From: Aphidius gifuensis
Lineage: Eukaryota > Arthropoda > Insecta > Hymenoptera > Braconidae
NCBI RefSeq assembly: GCF_014905175.1
Contig: NC_057793.1
Coordinates: forward strand, 8,928,001-8,992,000
DNA length: 64,000 nt
Direction of reading: 5' to 3'
Part shown: positions 1-12,860 of the stretch, in pieces
Layout of the letters: each line of letters begins with the position of its first letter
How positions within the stretch are numbered: position 1 is the first letter of the stretch
Program-made: the position numbers and the translations under genes
Notes under the pieces: model-generated
Databases searched by the model: none
Told to the model about the DNA's origin: nothing
Seen by the model: the letters and a program-made list of their open reading frames with translations, nothing else

Positions 1-2100
1 ATATTATTATAAAAAATTAAAAATCATCGGTTTTGTTGAAATAGGGTAACATACTAAGGACATCCGAGTTTTCTCTGGCGAATCATCAGATATTATTTGA
101 TTATATACTATTATACCGGCAGTCATTGTACTTGATTGTGAACTTGAATCGTCAAGGGCTAATTCTTGGTATGAGAATAAAAATCAACTTGAAATTAATG
201 ACAATTATCAAAACGATCATAATAACAAAAAAAAACCATCGACAGGTGATTAATATTTTTCAATATTTTAATAACGTATCGATGTAATAGAAAAATTTTA
301 TCAGCTAATTTACAATAATTATTTTCATTGAAGAACATTAGCGAACATTAAAATAACAATAAAGTGCATAAAGTTTTTCTATTGCATCGACATAAATAAA
401 ATGAGACGTATTTCTTTGTAGAAATTGTTTTGTTATTTAAAAATTTTATTCGTTATTATTTCCATTATGAATATATATATGGGGCATTTTAAATAAAATC
501 AGAAAGTAATAATTATTATTCAGGTCGATTTTTTACGATATAATAGAAATACAAAAACAAATTTTAATTGAAAAATATATTTATATACATATATTATTGA
601 ACTCCAATAATTAACAAAGTAGTTGTTATAACATGAACCTTGATGAAATATTCAATCATTTTGATTAATATGTTGAACCGTAGAAATTCTTGACATAACA
701 AAAATCTTACCATCATGACGAAATTAAAAAAAAAAAACATTGTAAACATTCTTACGTATATAGTCTTTACAACTACATTTAAATAACAGTTTTATTATTT
801 ATTTAAAATTGAATTATCATATTCATAATAATAGAATAAATTTTAAAAATAATTTAATTATAAACGCATATTAACTATTAAGATACGTATGTTTAATGTT
901 AATATATATATCTTTAATGTAAACTTATCAGCCACCACCCATTTAAACTTGGCATAAACTTCTCAAAATTTTGACAGATTATAGTCCTCGATAAAATACA
1001 CTTACATATTTTTTTTTTTATTAATAAATAAAAATATTTTTCGTCCATTATTTTGGCAGTTATTGTATGAGGCATTAATGAAATTTCATTGATATTGGTT
1101 TTTTTTTTTTTTTTGGTTCATTTTCTTAGTATTTTGTCAGTGAATGAAAATAGAAAGAAAAATCGTTTTCAAAGTGAAATTTTCTCAGCTTTTCGAAAAA
1201 AATATCACTTTTTTTTTTTGACGTTTATAACACTTTGAAAATCGAGTTTTTCGCAAAAAAAAGGTGATTTAGTTGCCTTGCCCCAAAATTGACAAGTTTG
1301 AAAATATTTTTTTAGAAAGCTTTTACTTTTCGTTATAATAATTTATGAAAATTTCAAAAGCTTTTCAATTCAAATCACATATAACAGAATTTTTTTTTTT
1401 TATAAATCAAGATATAGTTAATTTTTTTATTGATTAAAAAAATTAATAATTTAGTTTACTCAAATTAAAAATTAAGTTTACCCATCGAGCCAAGCGTTTT
1501 TATCTAATCAACATTTGTATTGATATATAATTGCATTTATGATCTTGTTTGAAACTCCAAGGTAGGTGGGGTACTTATTCTGCTTTTTTTTACTTTGAAC
1601 TATATACTATGTGATAATTTAATTTTTATGATATTTATTAAATGACGAGTATCGAGTTATCACGTACACCACAAGTATACAAACACCAAGTGGTTTATTG
1701 ATAAATCCATCAAAATTTTCTACTTAAAGTGGAATACCATAATTTATTTTTTTTCGTATTTAGTTTTATAATCTGTCATTTGAAAATTTAGTGCAAGTGT
1801 TTCTGACTAGACACTTACCTGTAATTTTTATGTGAATGAATTATAATTTTTACATTAAATTTATATGAAAGAATACGAGAAAAAACAAAAAAATAAATAA
1901 ATTATTTGATGACGATTATATTATATCGTATTATAGAAAAAAATTTAAAAAAAAAAATATTTCTCATTTTATTTGTGTCGATGCAATGGAAAAATTTTAT
2001 CAGTTTATTTGAAATAATTATTTTCATGAATTTTTTTTATCATAATTAAAAAGCACTCTATTTTCGTACGTATAGTTTTTAAAATTTAATTATTCATAAT
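1..2100. other. AT-rich intergenic sequence
   Basis: No gene is supported here. The stretch is dominated by A/T homopolymers. It contains the first copy of a 480-bp direct repeat (235-716), and from about 1960 it enters the left arm of the large inverted duplication. Confidence 0.6.
235..716 (+). repeat. 480-bp direct repeat, copy 1
   Basis: This segment recurs almost unchanged, in the same orientation, at 3811-4292. Both copies begin at ccatcgacaggtgattaat and end shortly after gtagaaattcttgacataac. The two copies bracket the first cysteine-rich gene, so gene plus flank look like part of a segmental duplication unit. No ORF or terminal inverted repeat was seen. Confidence 0.85.
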
Positions 2101-2117
2101 TGCTAATGTTCTTCGAG

Positions 2118-2201
2118 TATATAAGGAATTGGAAAATTCCCATTTTCACTATAAACAATTTTCAGAATTGACTTGTGAAAAAAATATTCAACTTGAATAA
2201 A
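2118..2201 (+). promoter_or_regulatory. TATA box and non-coding first exon of the cysteine-rich gene
   Basis: TATATAAG lies at 2118-2125. About 30 bp downstream is a likely start site, and a non-coding exon ends at 2201 before a gtaagt donor. The intron (2202-2333) ends in ttcag directly against the ATG at 2334. The inverted copy keeps the same arrangement, with its TATA box at 12718-12725. Confidence 0.6.
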
Positions 2202-2333
2202 GTAAGTACCTATACAATCTATAAATGTCTATAAAATTAAATGTAATATTAAAAAATTTTTTATTTTATTCATTGGAAAGTATAATAAAACATTTCATTA
2301 TACTTTAAAATTTTTTTAAATAATTAATTTCAG

Positions 2334-2654
2334 ATGAAGAACATATCAATATTGGTAATAATGATAATTTTTGGTTCGAGTACACTTTTTTGTGTAAATT
2401 CATTATCACTAAATTATAATGAAACTTCAAATAAACTTGTCAAAAGAATGGATCCTATGTCATCGCTCCCTGTCGTCTTTAAATGTCCCGATAACTATGG
2501 ATGTGACGGAGGGGAATGTTGGACAGAATGTGCAGATGCTCTTCACATGTGGTGCTGGTCTAGAAAAGACGATGGCCCAAACGCAACTGCATGTACCGAG
2601 AAAAGCGATTGTAAAGCATGTTGGAAATGTGCAGGTACATGTTTTTGGTTTTAA
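2334..2654 (+). CDS. Secreted cysteine-rich protein, copy A
   Basis: This is an intact 106-residue ORF that starts right after a 5' UTR splice acceptor. Residues 1-23 form a clear signal peptide. A dibasic LVKR site near residue 38 suggests removal of a short propeptide. The mature part has ten cysteines in closely spaced pairs, many tryptophans (MWCWSRKDDGPNA, CWKCAGTCFWF) and one N-glycosylation motif. AATAAA lies at 2675. I do not recognise the family; it resembles lineage-specific secreted peptides such as venom, salivary or immune peptides only in general design, so no function is assigned. Its paralogue lies at 12189-12509 on the other strand. The signal peptide and C-terminal third are nearly identical between copies, whereas the region around residues 26-60 differs strongly. 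Confidence 0.8.
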   Translation: MKNISILVIMIIFGSSTLFCVNSLSLNYNETSNKLVKRMDPMSSLPVVFKCPDNYGCDGGECWTECADALHMWCWSRKDDGPNATACTEKSDCKACWKCAGTCFWF

Positions 2655-3810
2655 TGATTACTTATCAATATTCAAATAAATATCAATGGTAATATAAAAT
2701 CAAAATATACATATTATATTATACTTTAATTGTTATATATTATAAATATTCCGCGAAAAAGAGGTAGAAAATGAGAATAATACTTTTTCTTTTCTTTAAA
2801 TTGTTTATTAATGATGTTTTCATTAATGCTGTTACAAGTAATCTTTCAAAAATGTTATATTAAAATTTTATAAAATAATGTAAACTGTAAAAATAAATTT
2901 ATTATTCCAACATAATTGTTTTTGAATATATTTAATTAATTGTACTTGTATATATGTCTGTTATTGTTTCATGCAATTTGTATAACTATAAGCTGAATAA
3001 AATGATTGTAAGTGGGAAAGGATAAAATACATTTCTACTTATGAAATATGTTTATATATTATACATATATTTTGTTATAATGAAAAATTTTCGAGCAATA
3101 ATCATTGCAAAATATTATTACGTCGTTCACCTTAAATAAAATTTAAAAACTTTAAACAACCTTTCCAACTAATTTTATTAATTTCGTTTTTTTTATTCGA
3201 ACGATAATCATTAAAAAATATTATTACGTTATTTAGGTCAATTAAAATTACGAGTAATAATAAAGTGCTTTGTAATTATGATAAAAAAAAATAATGAAAA
3301 TAATTATTGTAAATAAGTAACTGCCTGCCTTTAACTAATTTATCTATATTTTTTTTTTCTTTAATTTTATTTATAATAATATATCAATATTATTTTATCT
3401 CAAGTTTTTCTATTTATTTGTGATAACAATTAAATAGAAAAACTTATGATTATTATTATGTTCATTTAATACACAGACAGGTGTTTTTTTTTTATTTCTT
3501 CGTTTTTCATATAATCTCAAGGTTTCAAATATATTTGGAAGAAAAAGTTACGACAGGCGTGGTTATTCTAAGACCACCACTAGCTGTTCTATTTCATGCA
3601 ATTTTTAATATAATATATAATACTAGCGTTATCGGCGGCGGCAAGTAGCTGCTTCCCTTGATGACAAAAAAAAAAAAAATCAAAAAAATTTTTTATACAA
3701 ATAGAAAAAAAGGATTTAAAAATACAATTTCTATTTACCAATATTAGACTTTGTAACTCGAGCATAACAAAATACTTACTCCAAAATGATTATATATATT
3801 ATATATATAA

Positions 3811-4292
3811 CCATCGACAGGTGATTAATATTTTTCAATATTTTAATAACGTATCGATGTAATAGAAAAATTTTATCAGCTAATTTACAATAATTATTTT
3901 CATTGAAGAACATTAGCGAACATTAAAATAACAATAAAGTGCATAAAGTTTTTCTATTGCATCGACATAAATAAAATGAGACATATTTCTTTGTAAAAAT
4001 TGTTTTGTTATTTAAAAATTTTATTCGTTATTATTTCCATTATGAATATATATATGGGGCATTTTAAATAAAATCAGAAAGTAATAATTATTATTCAGGT
4101 CGATTTTTTACGATATAATAGAAATACAAAAACAAATTTTAATTGAAAAATATATTTATATACATATATTATTGAACTCCAATAATTAACAAAGTAGTTG
4201 TTATAACATGAACCTTGATGAAATATTCAATCATTTTGATTAATATGTTGAACCGTAGAAATTCTTGACATAACAAAAATTTTACCAATATG
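3811..4292 (+). repeat. 480-bp direct repeat, copy 2
   Basis: Second copy of 235-716 in the same orientation with only scattered differences. It lies immediately outside the left arm of the inverted duplication. Confidence 0.85.
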
Positions 4293-4384
4293 ACAAAACT
4301 AAAAAAAAAGATTGTAAACATATATAGTCTTAACAACTACATTTAAATTGAATTATAATGATATAGAATAAATGTTAAAAATAA

Positions 4385-4625
4385 AAAACTATTCATATAA
4401 AATGGTATTTTAAATGTAAATAATGTGAAAATTATCGCGAAAGTTTTCAAATTGATTGCTGAGTTTGATAAACTATTAAATAAACTATTAAATGATGATG
4501 ATGATGTTTTAATCATTTAGAGAAATGATAAATAGTTGTTTTGATTAACTCGGCAAATCATTTTTTTATTTTAATTGCAATACCGCAATGAGTTTTAACT
4601 TTACATTTAGAATATATTAATATAT
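4385..4625 (+). repeat. Inverted repeat matching 13257-13475
   Basis: This 240-bp segment includes a short ATG triplet run and the stretch attgctgagtttgat. It is the reverse complement of 13257-13475. It lies on the same side of the cysteine-rich gene in left-to-right order in both places, so the locus is not a simple palindrome and at least two rearrangements are needed. Confidence 0.8.
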
Positions 4626-4952
4626 ATATATATATAACCAAATAGAGTCCTCGATGATTCAAGACAAATACTTCTTGACTTAGTAAAAAAATTCCAAATA
4701 ATAACAAATTTCTTGATTTAATCGTTTAATCGTATTAATTTATTACAAGTATAGTTCTTCGATTATAACCAAGTAGTTCTTAGTTATAATAACACCTTAT
4801 ACGAACATCATAGACCACCAATTTCATCAATATTAATTTTTATTAACGATATTGTGTTAATAATATACAGAAAAATCATGTTAACAAATCACGAAAAAAC
4901 AGTTGTTCAGTTACCCATAAATAAACATAAAATTAAAAAAATTAATGTTAAC

Positions 4953-4985
<33 letters not shown>

Positions 4986-6465
4986 TTATTAATAAATAAT
5001 TTTTTTTTAATTTAATTTGATTAACAATAATTAAAAAATTCCCACAAAATGTCCCGAAATCCTGACCGAAAAAAATCCCGAAATGTACCTATTCTAATTC
5101 CGAAAATTTATTTATTTATTTAACGGAGATTTATTTTCGTCGACGATTTTTTTTGATTATATATCAAATTTTTTTATTTAAAAATTAATTATTTGATATA
5201 ATAAAATTTATGTACTGAAATATTAATAAACAAGAATGTGTTTTATAATTATTATAAATATTTATTATAAAAATAGTAAATTAGTTATATTCAGTTTTAT
5301 CGAAATATTTGTTATCAAACATTGTATAAGTACATTTATTTTACAATATTTATTGTATGAATAATATTAATGCATCATCAAAAAACAATATTTTTTTTTT
5401 CAAATTTTATATTTATTGTTTTAAATACTGAATTAAAAATGAATTGTCAATTGAAAGTATTTATGCAATACACGTTGAGTGCTCGAAAACATGAAAAAAT
5501 GATGTTGTATATATGTGTGAAATACTACAATTGAAAAATTAATAAATGCAATGTAATTATAACAATTAAATTAATAATTACAAGTTTAATTTACAATACT
5601 TTTTTAATATCATTGACGTCCAAATTTTAGTCAGTATAAATTGGCCCATGTCATTCTTTTTGAGATTAAAAAAAAAAAATTGTTTAAAAATATTTATTTT
5701 TAGGGGCACTATATGTAATTGTTGAATTAAAATTTCCTATATTAACAATTGCATTGTACTTTGAAAAATAAATATTTTTAAATAATTTTTTTTTTTATTT
5801 TCAAAGATAAATGAGTGAGATAATTATTTACTGGTAAAAGTCGAATTTGTATTTCATTAAAAGTTGAAAAAAAAAAGTTTACTCTGAATTTTATTAACAC
5901 GGCTTTACGTAGCTTATTTAAAAATAAATCTGACTATATTTTTTTTTTTTTTTTTTTTTCGATTGTTAAATAATCATTTTCTTTATTTTTCATTTATTAT
6001 TTCATTTATAACGCATCAATTACATAAAATACAATTTTAGTTCAAATATGTTTCAAATTTGATTTATATCTATAGATATTTTCACAAAACAAATTTTTTT
6101 TTTCGTAAATATAAAATCTTTACATGGTGCTTTAAAATTCATGGTACAAAATATTAATCAATCTCTTATGTGTTAAAAAATATTGACAACAATTGATAAT
6201 ATTATAATTTTAGCAACCCAAATAATTCTACACACAATAGTTGAACATCTCATTTTTCTTATTTGTGCTTGTTCAGTTAAATAAATTTATTTATTTATTA
6301 TCAATAATGAGTTGCATTATTTAAGGTCAACAAAATTTATATCACACACAATAAAATCTCCATATCATATCATATTTAAATATCATATTAAAAAATCTGG
6401 ATAATGAGATTTGTTCAATAAAACGACAATACATTTTTAAAAGTATATCATTATTATTATTATTA
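4626..6465. other. AT-rich intergenic sequence
   Basis: No gene is supported. Microsatellites (AAT triplets at about 4953-4985) and long A/T runs fill the interval. The 3' flank of the ionotropic receptor occupies the right end. Confidence 0.5.
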
Positions 6466-8385
6466 TTATAGTTGAAGCACAAAACGAACTTGGCGAGCAA
6501 ATTTAAGATAAAAAATATAAATGCGATCAAATATCTTTGTTCGAAAATTTATAATTTCTAAAATTAAAGTTATGAAGCTAATTGTAAGACCAATACCAAG
6601 TATTAAAAAAGCTGGTGAAAGATCTTCTAACTTTATCCGACTGTGGTGGTGTTTAATATCATGATAGTAACTTTTTGTTTCGATATTATTAAAATGTTTA
6701 ATAATACCACTTCTTATAAGTCTTTGTAGAATAATATCAATATCATTGACATATGGTAAGCCATGCCATACTGCAAAACTAAGTGGAAGAGCTTTTATAG
6801 CTTCTGGTAATACACGTACATAAAAAGGATTAAATTTCTTATTTACTGTTGGAGTATTTATTACCGCCAATAATGCCATTGATTTATCTTCACCATTAAT
6901 TAAATCTTGGAATTTTTTTTCATACTCAATACTTTCAAATTCGATGAAATTTTCAAATGCTTTGTAAATAAGTTTACTCGGATCATTGTCAAATGTTATA
7001 TTTCCAATGTATAAATTTTTTGTATCCTTTGAACCACTAAATTTTATTCCTGATTTAATTAAAGCGTCTATTGTATTGTTTTTATAAGTAGGTATAGTTA
7101 ACATTTTTCCTACCAATGATATTGAAGATAGTTGTACTATTATAAAACCGATGATAAACCATAACATGAAAATTATTCTGTATGAAACTCTGACTGGTTG
7201 TTTATTGCATGCTACACCAATGAAAATAGCAAATATATCTAAAAATGATATTTCATGAAATAATATAAACTTGACAATTACTGGAAATAATAAAACAGCA
7301 ATTAGTACTATCAATTCCTTTGTGTTAGGAAGTGCTAGAGGTAATTTTTCTTGAGACTTGACTGGTACAAGCCAAACAAGTTTTACAACATCATAAGGAA
7401 TTGTGTAATCAATATCAATTGATTGTTGCCAAGGAATACCACCAATAACAAGATCATAGGATCTTTTGCTGCTTAATGAATTAACAATTCTTTGTGGTAT
7501 TGTATCATTTTTAGTTGCTGGGATTTCTGATAATTTAATTGTAAAATTTAGATAACTTGCGACAACTCGTAATATCGATAAATCAATACCTTTATATTCA
7601 TACTTATTATTTCGTTTGACAGTGTACATGTACGGTTGATTATTCAAATAGCCAACATTTACAGAACAATTATTCATTTTCATTGGTCTAAATAACGTAT
7701 TATTTATTATCCATTTTCTATTTCGACATTGGCCAACAATCACTGGATCCATTGGTTCTCTGAGTATCTTTGGTTTAAATTCATTACTTTCCATTGCTAG
7801 ATAATAATTTTCAACAAAACCAATTATAACAATATTTGCTATTTTTTTAGTCCATAATAATTTGGTCAATAAATTTGATTCTTTGATGAATAATTTTTTA
7901 TTTTTAAAATGATTAACCAATAATACTGTATATGTAGATCCACGACTACCAATATTATGAATTTTTATTTGTAAATCATCAAGATCATTATGGTCTCTCA
8001 ATAAAATAAAAATATCCATTCTTGTTTTTTGCATATTATTTTTAACATTGTAGTTTTCAGTTAAAACAAATGTTGACCGAATCTTTTGTAATTCTTCCAA
8101 GTAAATATTTGATATTGTTATGTGTTTAGTTAAAATAGCTGTAATGATTTTTGGCTGTTTTTTCAAGTGAGAGGTGACATAATCATTAAGACAAGCTTGT
8201 AATAAATTTTTATTCTTGATTACTTCACTTTTTGTTGATACATCAATGAGTCCATCATTACTTGCTTTTCGATATTTTAAATTTTTTGAATCCAATTCTG
8301 TACAAGAAATTAATTCAATTGTTGTCACTATAAAAAGTAACAATCCCACGTTGATGAGATACATTTTGATGACTGTAAAATACAA
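6466..8385 (-). CDS. Divergent ionotropic receptor (IR), intronless
   Basis: This 639-residue ORF has the organisation of insect chemosensory ionotropic receptors, which are ligand-gated channels related to glutamate receptors. A hydrophobic leader covers roughly residues 8-25; translation may start at Met1 or Met8. A poorly conserved extracellular region runs to about 235. The S1 ligand-binding lobe spans about 240-345, with YKGIDLSILR and DLVIGGIPWQ. Transmembrane M1 is about 356-375, a pore-loop segment about 380-392 and M2 about 402-425. S2 follows, and M3 is about 592-614. At the position where glutamate receptors carry the ligand-binding arginine before the IDFSKP-like segment, this protein reads QQSIDIDYTIPY, so the arginine is absent, as in many divergent IRs. 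The lack of introns also fits divergent IRs. The ligand and tissue cannot be told from sequence. Confidence 0.88.
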   Translation of the reverse strand: MYFTVIKMYLINVGLLLFIVTTIELISCTELDSKNLKYRKASNDGLIDVSTKSEVIKNKNLLQACLNDYVTSHLKKQPKIITAILTKHITISNIYLEELQKIRSTFVLTENYNVKNNMQKTRMDIFILLRDHNDLDDLQIKIHNIGSRGSTYTVLLVNHFKNKKLFIKESNLLTKLLWTKKIANIVIIGFVENYYLAMESNEFKPKILREPMDPVIVGQCRNRKWIINNTLFRPMKMNNCSVNVGYLNNQPYMYTVKRNNKYEYKGIDLSILRVVASYLNFTIKLSEIPATKNDTIPQRIVNSLSSKRSYDLVIGGIPWQQSIDIDYTIPYDVVKLVWLVPVKSQEKLPLALPNTKELIVLIAVLLFPVIVKFILFHEISFLDIFAIFIGVACNKQPVRVSYRIIFMLWFIIGFIIVQLSSISLVGKMLTIPTYKNNTIDALIKSGIKFSGSKDTKNLYIGNITFDNDPSKLIYKAFENFIEFESIEYEKKFQDLINGEDKSMALLAVINTPTVNKKFNPFYVRVLPEAIKALPLSFAVWHGLPYVNDIDIILQRLIRSGIIKHFNNIETKSYYHDIKHHHSRIKLEDLSPAFLILGIGLTISFITLILEIINFRTKIFDRIYIFYLKFARQVRFVLQL

Positions 8386-10349
8386 TTATCGACATTAAAT
8401 GATGACCAAAAAGCAATTTATATTTTTTTGGCCATTAAATGTCTAATCAAGTTTTATATTTTTATATATGATTCTTTGTTGTGTTGAGTTAATTTTTAAA
8501 CTGCGTAATCCCTTGATGAATTCAAGCCTTTTTCACATTATTGATTATTTATTTGCATATAGTTTGTTTGTTCATGTAATATATGAGAGAAAATAATATT
8601 ATACAAATTCGTATATATTCATATATATTTTAATATCATCCCGTAGAGTATAGAACAAAATGTAAAAATGTTGTTATAATTATTTGATTCTCTAATTAAA
8701 TTGTATTAAATTTGAATTAAAACAATTTCATATATGACGTATATAAGTATGTCGCGCAACAACCTGCAAAACAAAAGAAATTAATTATTCAAAATTGACA
8801 CATTATTTTAAGTAAAATTTTTCAACTGATATAATATACACAGCAATAAAAATTTCTTTTACGTATATAAAGATCGACACTTTGAGATCCTCACAATATT
8901 TTTCTCATTGGAGATAAATATAAATTTTTTCTACACACTGTGCACAGTAATTATATGTATAATAAATTTATAGACATATTTGATAAAGCCTGCCAATGTT
9001 TTTGATCTGTATACATTGAGGCATGCGCGAACAAGAAATTTAGGTAAACATCTGACCGCGAGACAACGTTATTATTTGCACTCTTCTATTTATGATATAC
9101 ATAGAAATACTACACACATATCTGTTTGCTTGGAACAACGTATGATCCTGCGCTGTACGTATATATATTACGAATTTATAGTAAAATATAGTACAGTATA
9201 TTTTTTTCAAATACCGCACGTATTTTATCAGACGACCAAGTTAACAATAACAATTGCAAAATTATAGTTTGTTAATTTATATATTAAACAATTTTTATTT
9301 TTTTTTTAAACTATATACAAATTAAAACTAACTAAAATTTTATCTGAATCATTCTTAATATTTAAAATTTACAAAATAAATTTTTTTTTTTTTGCCGTTA
9401 AAAAATATGTTTACAAATCTCATATTTAGACTCGATCTAAAATTCATTATGAATTTTCATTGTTTTTGCAATTGACTTATCAAGTTAAACCTAAAATATC
9501 AGACTTAATATTTAATATAGATATTAAGGAAAAGATGTGTAAAGATTTATGTATATATATAAATGAGCACAGAAATAAATAATAATAATAATAATAATTT
9601 AATAAAAATATAAATGTCAATCGATTAATCGCACTAATTTTTTTTGAAAATTTAAAATAATTTATAATTAATTTAAAAAAAAAAAAAAAAGTTTTGCGAA
9701 TTGTATAAATTTTGACTTTATGTGAAAAAATTAATAAAAAAAATTTTAAATTTATAAAATATCAATGATTTGTCACTTTATATATATTTTACAATTAGCA
9801 ATCTAAGATTAGCAAGTACAGAGGTAGTGTAGTACAGAACAAGTACAGTACTAAGATGAGCAAGTCTATTCGGTGTATAGGCTCGGTAGTGTTTTTGCGC
9901 TTTAATTTTTTTTTTTTAAATATATTTTTTTTTCTCATACTTGATATATACTCCAAAGGAATCCATTCAATTATTTATTCTGAATCCATCAATCCCAGGC
10001 TAATTAGATATAAACAAAAAAATTGTTTGGCGAAAATTGTTTATTAATAATTGTGTGGCACCTCGGATAATAAATAAAGATGGATAATTTTTTTTATTAT
10101 TCTTGTAAAAAAGGCCGTGAGCTTATTTAAATCAATGAAAGCAATAGATTCGTACTTTAAGAATATTCAAAAAAAAAAATTGTTCTAGACTCCAGAATTT
10201 AAATTTACAATACTTTGTTATTGTTGATCAGGTACAAATTTTGATTTTAGGAGTACAAATTCTGATTTAAGTGGTACAAATTAGCCCTTGCCCTTTTTTC
10301 AAATAAATAAGAAAACAATCCAAAACATTCATTATCAAAGGCACCATGC
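8386..10349. other. Intergenic sequence upstream of the IR
   Basis: No convincing gene was found. Short ORFs here lack coding character and are made largely of homopolymers. The IR promoter must lie near 8386-8900, but no clear core element stands out. Confidence 0.45.
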
Positions 10350-12860
10350 ATCTGTATATATATAATCATTTTGGAGTAAGTATTTTGTTACGCTCGAGTT
10401 ACAAAGTCTAATATTGGTAATAGAAATTGTATTTTTAAATCCTTATTTTTATTTGTATAAAAAATTTTTTTGATTTTTTTTTTTTTTTTTGTCATTGGCA
10501 TTTGATCAAGGGAAGCAGCCACTTGCCGCCGCCGATAACGCTAGTATCAAGAGGCACGGTAGTGCCTCGTGTCAAGTGTGAGAAACAATATAATAATACC
10601 GAAAAAAAAAAAAAAAATGAAAGCGCAAATAAACTACCGAGCTTTAATATACATCAAATAGAGGTAACCTCATCCCTCGCAAATTTTCAAAATTTATTTA
10701 AAATATGATGGTGAAGATAGAAATTAATGATTTTTATAATTTAACATTATATAGTATCAAGCTTTATTTAAAAAAAAAAAACCGAATTATTTAGTAGTTT
10801 ATTTCATTTTTAATAATTAAATGAATTTTTCAACTGTGCGTTTTTACGTTTTAGGACAGAAAAAATTTCATCTCTCTCATACTTTTTTATTACTCGTTAT
10901 ATCTCTCTCTCTCTTTCTTTATATTTTATCAATTGCTTTTGTTTCTTTGATGACTTTGATGTAAAATATATGTCTTAAATACTGAAATCTTATTTGAGAA
11001 AAACCAGGTGGGGTCAAGTTTAAATTTTTTTTTTTTTTTTTTTTTCAATAGTTTAGACTTAATTACATGCGTCAAAAAAATATATATACCTATTTCTTTC
11101 TTGAATTTTTAGTGTCATATCTAAATTAAAATACTTAGAATTACAGTGACAATTTCGAACACTTGACTCTTTTTTGTAGAAAAAAACTTTGTTTTTTTTT
11201 TTTGTTGTGATTATATATTATATATTAAAAATTGCATGGAATAGAACTAGTGGTGGTCTTAGAATAACCACGCCTGTCGTAACTTTTTCTTCCAAATATA
11301 TTTGAAACCTTGAGATTATATAAAAAACGAAGAAATACAAAAAAAACACCTGTCTGTGTATTAAATGAACATTATATACATTCATAATTATTATTTGTGA
11401 TAACAATTAAATAGAAAAACTTATGATAAAATAATATTGATATATTATTATAAATAAAATTAAAGAAAAAAAAAATATAGATAAATTAGTTAAAGGCAGG
11501 CAGTTACTTATTTACAATAATTATTTTCATTATTTTTTTTTATCATAATTACAAAGCACTTTATTATTACTCGTAATTTTAATTGACTTAAATAACTTAA
11601 TAATATTTTTCAATGATTATCGTTCGAATTATTGATAAGAAAATAGAAATAAAAAAAACGAAATTAATAAAATTAGTTGGCAAGGTTGTTTGAATTTTTT
11701 AAATTTTATTTAAGCTGAACGACGTAATAATATTTTGCAATGATTATTGCTCGAAAATTTTTCATTATAACAAAATATATAATATATAAACATATTTCAT
11801 AAGTAAAAATGTATTTTATTCTTTCCCACTTACAATAATTTTAATCAGCTTATAGTTATACAAATTGCATGAAACAATAACAAACATATATACAAGTACA
11901 ATTAATTAAATATATTCAAAAACAATTATGTTGGAATAATAAACTTATTTTTACAGTTTACATTATTTTATAAAATTTTAATATAACATTTTTGGAAGAT
12001 TACTTGTATAACAGCATTAATGAGAACATCATTAATAAACAATTTAAAGAAAAGAAAATGTATTATTCTCATTTACTACCCTTTTTTCGCGGAATATTTA
12101 TAATATATAACATTTAAAGTATAATATAATATGTATATTTTGATTTTATATTACCATTGATATTTATTTGAATATTGATAATTAATCATTAAAACCAAAA
12201 ACATGTACCTGCACATTTCCAACATGATTGACAATCAAGTTTCTCTTTACATGCAGTTGCGTTTGGGCCATCATCCTTTCTAGACCAGCACCACATGTGA
12301 AAAGCATCTGCACATTCTGTCCAACATTTCCCTTTGTCACATCCATGTTTAATGGGACAATGTATCCAATTAGGGAGCCCTGCCCATGGATCCTCTCTTT
12401 TGACAAGATTATTTGAAGTTTCATGATAATTTTGTGGTAATGAATTTACACAAAAAAGTGTACTCGAACCAAAAATTATCATTATTACCAATATTGATAT
12501 GTTCTTCATCTGAAATTAATTATTTAAAAAAATTTTAAAGTATAATGAAATGTTTTATTATACTTTCCAATGAATAAAATAAAAAATTTTTTAATATTAC
12601 ATTTAATTTTATAGACATTTATAGATTGTATAGGTACTTACTTTATTCAAGTTGAATATTTTTTTCACAAGTCAATTCTGAAAATTGTTTATAGTGAAAA
12701 TGGGAATTTTCCAATTCCTTATATACTCGAAGAACATTAGCAATTATGAATAATTAAATTTTAAAAACTATACGTACGAAAATAGAGTGCTTTTAATTAA
12801 TTATTTCAAATAAACTGATAAAATTTTTCCATTGCATCGACACAAATAAAATGAGAAATA
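10350..12860 (-). repeat. Right arm of large inverted duplication
   Basis: Reverse-complement partner of 1960-3790. It contains the second cysteine-rich gene and its TATA box (12718-12725). It is interrupted at 10546-11205 by about 660 bp absent from the left arm. That insert begins near a small hairpin, gaggcac/gtgcctc, at about 10548-10566. Confidence 0.85.
12189..12509 (-). CDS. Secreted cysteine-rich protein, copy B
   Basis: Intact 106-residue paralogue of the protein at 2334-2654. It has the same signal peptide, the same LVKR processing site, the same ten mature cysteines and an identical C-terminal block (CWKCAGTCFWF). The segment between about residues 25 and 60 has changed at many positions, including loss of acidic residues and gain of Trp, His and Lys, although the flanking non-coding DNA is nearly identical. 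The start codon again abuts the acceptor of a 5' UTR intron, and a TATA box lies at 12718-12725. Both copies therefore look expressed rather than decayed. The family is unknown to me and the function is unassigned. Confidence 0.8.
   Translation of the reverse strand: MKNISILVIMIIFGSSTLFCVNSLPQNYHETSNNLVKREDPWAGLPNWIHCPIKHGCDKGKCWTECADAFHMWCWSRKDDGPNATACKEKLDCQSCWKCAGTCFWF

Larger units (their letters stand above)
1960..3790 (+). repeat. Left arm of large inverted duplication
   Basis: The segment matches, in reverse complement, 10350-12860. It contains the cysteine-rich gene at 2334 with its promoter, 5' UTR intron and 3' flank. The inner end (3594-3790) matches 10350-10545, after which the right arm has about 660 bp of extra sequence (10546-11205). 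Identity is high in the flanks, so the duplication looks recent. Confidence 0.85.

Noticed and set aside
4950..4985. Possible CRISPR-like or structured array in AAT repeats
   Set aside because: It is a simple trinucleotide microsatellite in a eukaryotic genome.
6342..6530. 62-residue ORF overlapping the 3' end of the ionotropic receptor
   Set aside because: It overlaps the receptor end in another frame and encodes only low-complexity Asn/Phe-rich sequence.
8980..9267. 95-residue plus-strand ORF upstream of the ionotropic receptor
   Set aside because: No domain, no splice partners and no conserved composition; the sequence looks like chance translation of AT-rich DNA.
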